Made by a program: the position numbers and the translations under genes. Below the pieces are notes generated by a model, which did not search any database, was not told the origin of the DNA, and saw only the letters and a list, made by a program, of their open reading frames with translations. A stretch of 64,000 nucleotides of DNA from Solirubrobacterales bacterium (GTDB lineage: Bacteria > Actinomycetota > Thermoleophilia > Solirubrobacterales > JACPNS01), in contig JACPNS010000004.1 of the NCBI GenBank assembly GCA_016185345.1, positions 30,727-94,726 on the forward strand, written 5' to 3'. Positions 62,360 through 64,000 of the stretch are shown here, piece by piece (the stretch's first letter is position 1; the number at the start of each line of letters is the position of its first letter).

Positions 62360-63304
62360 TTAGCGTGAAGAAAGCTGCGCCTGGAACACCTGGGCGCTTG
62401 TGTGCTGGGGCTGCCAGCCGGGCACGGCCTGCTTGAAGCGTGCGTTGGTGGCGAGGTACGGATACTTGAAGAAGTCGACGAACGACGGCGGGATCTCCAC
62501 GCCCGGGGTTTTCAGGCGCCACATCCCCCCCGCCAGGCCGGTGAAAGATTCCTCGCGGACCGGACGCACCTCGATGCCGGCGATCGATGCGCACTGGTGC
62601 CAAGTGATCTCGCCGTCGGGTGTCAAGTTGAATGCGCCCGGGTGCGCTGAATCGATCAGGCCGATGATGCCGCTGACGGCGTCGTCGATGTGCAAGAACT
62701 GAGTGGGCTGATCTCCAGTCCCGAAGTCCGGGAAGAACGCTTGCGATTCCCACATGCGCACGAGGTGGTTGTCTGCGCCGGGGCCATAGATCGTGCACGG
62801 GCGGATGATCGTCGTGAGTCGTTGGCGGTGGAGCGTCGCCCAGAGCTGGGCGATGCGGTCAGCCTCAGCGGCGTGGCGGGCATAGACGTACCGAGCGTGC
62901 CCGTGGACGGGCTGGGTCTCGTCGATCGGCACCGGGTTGTTTGGCCACGCGCCGTAGGCCATCGTCGCCGTGGTGACGTAGACCCGCTCGACGCCCAATG
63001 CCGACGCGGCGGAGAGAACGTTGAACGTGCCGTTCACGTTCACCTCGTACATCTCGGGCTCGTCGCGCGTGGGATCGAGTACGAACGCCATGTGAACCAG
63101 CACGTCCGGGCGCTCTTCGGCAATTGCCGTCGAGATCGCATCTCCATCGCGTACATCGACCTGGCGGAAGCTGGTGTTCGCCGGGCGGAACTGCGGAACG
63201 GCGATGTCAACGTTGACGACACTCTCGGTGGTCTTCAGCGCCGCGAGCTGCTCAATGACGCGCGAGCCAAGATACCCAGAACCACCCGTGATCAGATAGC
63301 GCAA
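62360..63304 (-). CDS. NAD-dependent epimerase/dehydratase-like SDR with altered catalytic Lys
   Basis: 314 residues of the extended SDR type. LITGGSGYLGSRVIEQL binds NAD(P); DVLVHMAFVLDPTRDEPEMY and NVNGTFNVLSAASALGVERV are usual. At the active site the sequence is YARHAAEAD, where the family has Y-x-x-x-K; the Lys is Ala. IRPCTIYGPGADNHLVRMW follows. The start is a TTG at 63304 with AAGGGG six bases upstream, matching the family N-terminus. The frame is open further upstream but has no start codon. Substrate unknown. Confidence 0.85.
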   Translation of the reverse strand: MRYLITGGSGYLGSRVIEQLAALKTTESVVNVDIAVPQFRPANTSFRQVDVRDGDAISTAIAEERPDVLVHMAFVLDPTRDEPEMYEVNVNGTFNVLSAASALGVERVYVTTATMAYGAWPNNPVPIDETQPVHGHARYVYARHAAEADRIAQLWATLHRQRLTTIIRPCTIYGPGADNHLVRMWESQAFFPDFGTGDQPTQFLHIDDAVSGIIGLIDSAHPGAFNLTPDGEITWHQCASIAGIEVRPVREESFTGLAGGMWRLKTPGVEIPPSFVDFFKYPYLATNARFKQAVPGWQPQHTSAQVFQAQLSSR

Positions 63305-63611
63305 CCAATTCCCCTTGCCGGTGTTTTTATAAGTGTCGACAGCGCCGTAAAGGATTCCACGGCCTCGACGATAAAAGTAGACATAGAACCAACGGATTAA
63401 CCCAGCGATTGCGGTTAGTGGAACGTTCTAGCGAAGGCCCCTCACAGGGCCTTTCGCGTTTAACTCGTCTTCTCCGCCAGCATCCATTGAAGCACTGAGT
63501 CGTGCGAGATAGTCGACGCGCAGGGCTTGGGTGCGAGGGGAGCGACCTCCCGGTCGTGACCCGTGCGCCCGATCCCGAGCATCGGCGAGATCGTGCGAGT
63601 CAGTACTTCAA
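63305..63611. other. intergenic region between epimerase and tRNA-Cys
   Basis: About 300 bp with no supported gene. It holds the epimerase ribosome site and the hairpin at 63434-63453. Open frames across this area read through the tRNA gene and show no protein features. Confidence 0.4.
63434..63453. terminator. terminator hairpin
   Basis: AAGGCCC-CTCACA-GGGCCTT forms a 7-bp stem. On the plus strand it is followed by TCGCGTTT. It could end the tRNA-Cys transcript (minus strand) or insulate the epimerase promoter. Confidence 0.5.
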
Positions 63612-63682
63612 AGGCGACGACCGGAATCGAACCGGTGTAAACGGCTTTGCAGGCCGCTGCGTAACCATTCCGCCACGTCGCC
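63612..63682 (-). tRNA. tRNA-Cys (GCA)
   Basis: 71 bases: acceptor GGCGACG/CGTCGCC, anticodon arm GCGGC-CTGCAAA-GCCGT, T-arm ACCGG-TTCGATT-CCGGT. The anticodon is GCA. The discriminator is U, an identity element of bacterial tRNA-Cys. It lies 103 bp from, and divergent to, tRNA-Gly. Confidence 0.95.
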
Positions 63683-63767
63683 AGGTTGGTCGCGTGCTCC
63701 CTCACGCAAGAGCGCAAGGTTAGTTGAAAGATCAGCGGCATCGCTGGCGCGCGACTTGGGCGATGGC

Positions 63768-63773
63768 TACAAT
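63768..63773 (+). promoter_or_regulatory. -10 element of the tRNA-Gly promoter
   Basis: TACAAT lies 12 bases before the tRNA. TGGCGC 17 bases upstream is a weak -35. Spacing would start transcription about 6 bases before the mature 5' end. Confidence 0.5.
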
Positions 63774-63785
63774 CCCCCCAACCTC

Positions 63786-63859
63786 GCGGATGTAGCTCAG
63801 TTGGCTAGAGCGTCTGCTTGCCATGCAGAAGGTCGAGGGTTCGAGTCCCTTCATCCGCT
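63786..63859 (+). tRNA. tRNA-Gly (GCC)
   Basis: 74 bases: acceptor GCGGATG/CATCCGC, D-arm GCTC...GAGC, anticodon arm TCTGC-TTGCCAT-GCAGA, T-arm GAGGG-TTCGAGT-CCCTT, discriminator U. The anticodon is GCC. CCA is not encoded. An IS-like inverted repeat begins 16 bp after its 3' end. Confidence 0.95.
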
Positions 63860-63875
63860 TTGTGTGATGTGTCGG

Positions 63876-63926
63876 GACATCGGAGACAGATGTCTCGGCT
63901 CATCGTAGACATCTGTCTCCGATGTC
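63876..63926. mobile_element. perfect 20-bp inverted repeat at the end of an IS-like element
   Basis: The 20 bases at 63876-63895 (beginning GACATCGGAGACAG) are repeated exactly in inverse at 63907-63926, with an 11-base spacer. The sequence resembles terminal repeats of IS481-type elements as I remember them. The inner copy overlaps the stop of a truncated transposase-like frame. It lies directly behind tRNA-Gly. Confidence 0.6.
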
Positions 63927-63999
63927 ACGGCGGTCGCATCGGTTGGTAGTCCTTCGCCGGGTCGATCGTTGCGCAACCGAGCAGCTCGCCCTGAACGTC
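63925..63999 (-). CDS. transposase C-terminal fragment (cut by window end)
   Basis: Only 24 codons are inside the window. They end LLGCATIDPAKDYQPMRPP and a stop. A final DP-x-(K/R)-DYQ motif is common at the C-terminus of IS481-type transposases, and the neighbouring inverted repeat fits an element end. The identification is tentative because so little is visible. Confidence 0.5.
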   Translation of the reverse strand, partial: DVQGELLGCATIDPAKDYQPMRPP

Positions 64000-64000
64000 A

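Noticed and set aside
63460..63741. Open frame across tRNA-Cys on the minus strand
   Set aside because: It reads through the tRNA and has the usual false-gene sequence NGYAAACKAVYTGSIPV.

Overview
The window reads as a chromosome segment of a GC-rich actinobacterium, most likely class Thermoleophilia (Solirubrobacterales-like). Pointers are the menaquinone genes, GatCAB, a thrS-infC-rpmI-rplT-pheST block, GTG and TTG starts, an ydaO-type (c-di-AMP) riboswitch before a cell-wall hydrolase, and secreted proteins with Lys-rich beta tails, a DxDGFGDETQDGCP segment, or a KKNSVTS plus short collagen-like stretch. The taxonomic call is inference from content, not from a marker-gene comparison.

Layout. 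1-7570: menaquinone genes (menC end, menH, menD, menF) with a vapBC toxin-antitoxin pair between menD and menF, then ilvN and ilvB. 7570-9830: a secreted protein behind a strong 5' hairpin, a decayed secreted-protein gene, and a zinc-ribbon membrane protein. 9846-17183: a tight minus-strand operon pcrA, DUF4190 protein, folD, membrane protein, gatC, gatA, gatB. 17279-20902: an alpha/beta hydrolase, then a cysteine locus (cysE, a short E1/ThiF-like gene, cysK, and an Rrf2 regulator resembling CymR). 20960-27971: an HDOD-LuxR fusion, a short gltX, nfo and dnaE. 28000-38020: a metal-handling island with a DUF305 lipoprotein, CDF exporter, Cd/Zn-type P1B ATPase, ArsR sensor, a His-rich CPD-motif P1B ATPase, a DoxX-like protein, several tiny Met/His-rich membrane proteins and a BNR-like lipoprotein. 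38040-39130: an NlpC/P60-like hydrolase under a c-di-AMP riboswitch. 39216-53244: one minus-strand stretch thrS, infC, an intruding secreted-protein gene, rpmI, rplT, a SpoU methyltransferase, pheS, pheT, argC, argJ, argB, argD, argG. 53341-59185: DUF4389 protein, I78-like protein, a small SpoU methylase, a secreted protein, and an acyl-CoA dehydrogenase/thiolase pair divergent from a TetR regulator across a 24-bp palindrome. 59172-62015: tatC, tatA, a Tat-exported ferritin-like protein, a second TatA-like gene and a small anchored protein. 62231-64000: tRNA-Val, an epimerase-like SDR, tRNA-Cys, tRNA-Gly, and the end of an IS-like element with a perfect 20-bp inverted repeat.

How it fits together. 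Most of the window is housekeeping metabolism and translation. The accessory parts are the vapBC pair, the metal island and the IS end. The most unusual wiring is at the cysteine locus: the Rrf2 protein ends in Tyr-Tyr-Ile, the type of tail that enters the CysK active site, while the local serine acetyltransferase lacks a terminal Ile and ends in Gly-Gly beside an E1-like gene. Other points worth attention are the gltX internal deletion, the gene inserted between infC and rpmI, the CPD-type ATPase, and a tRNA-Val with C at position 33. No CRISPR array, prophage or replication origin was seen.
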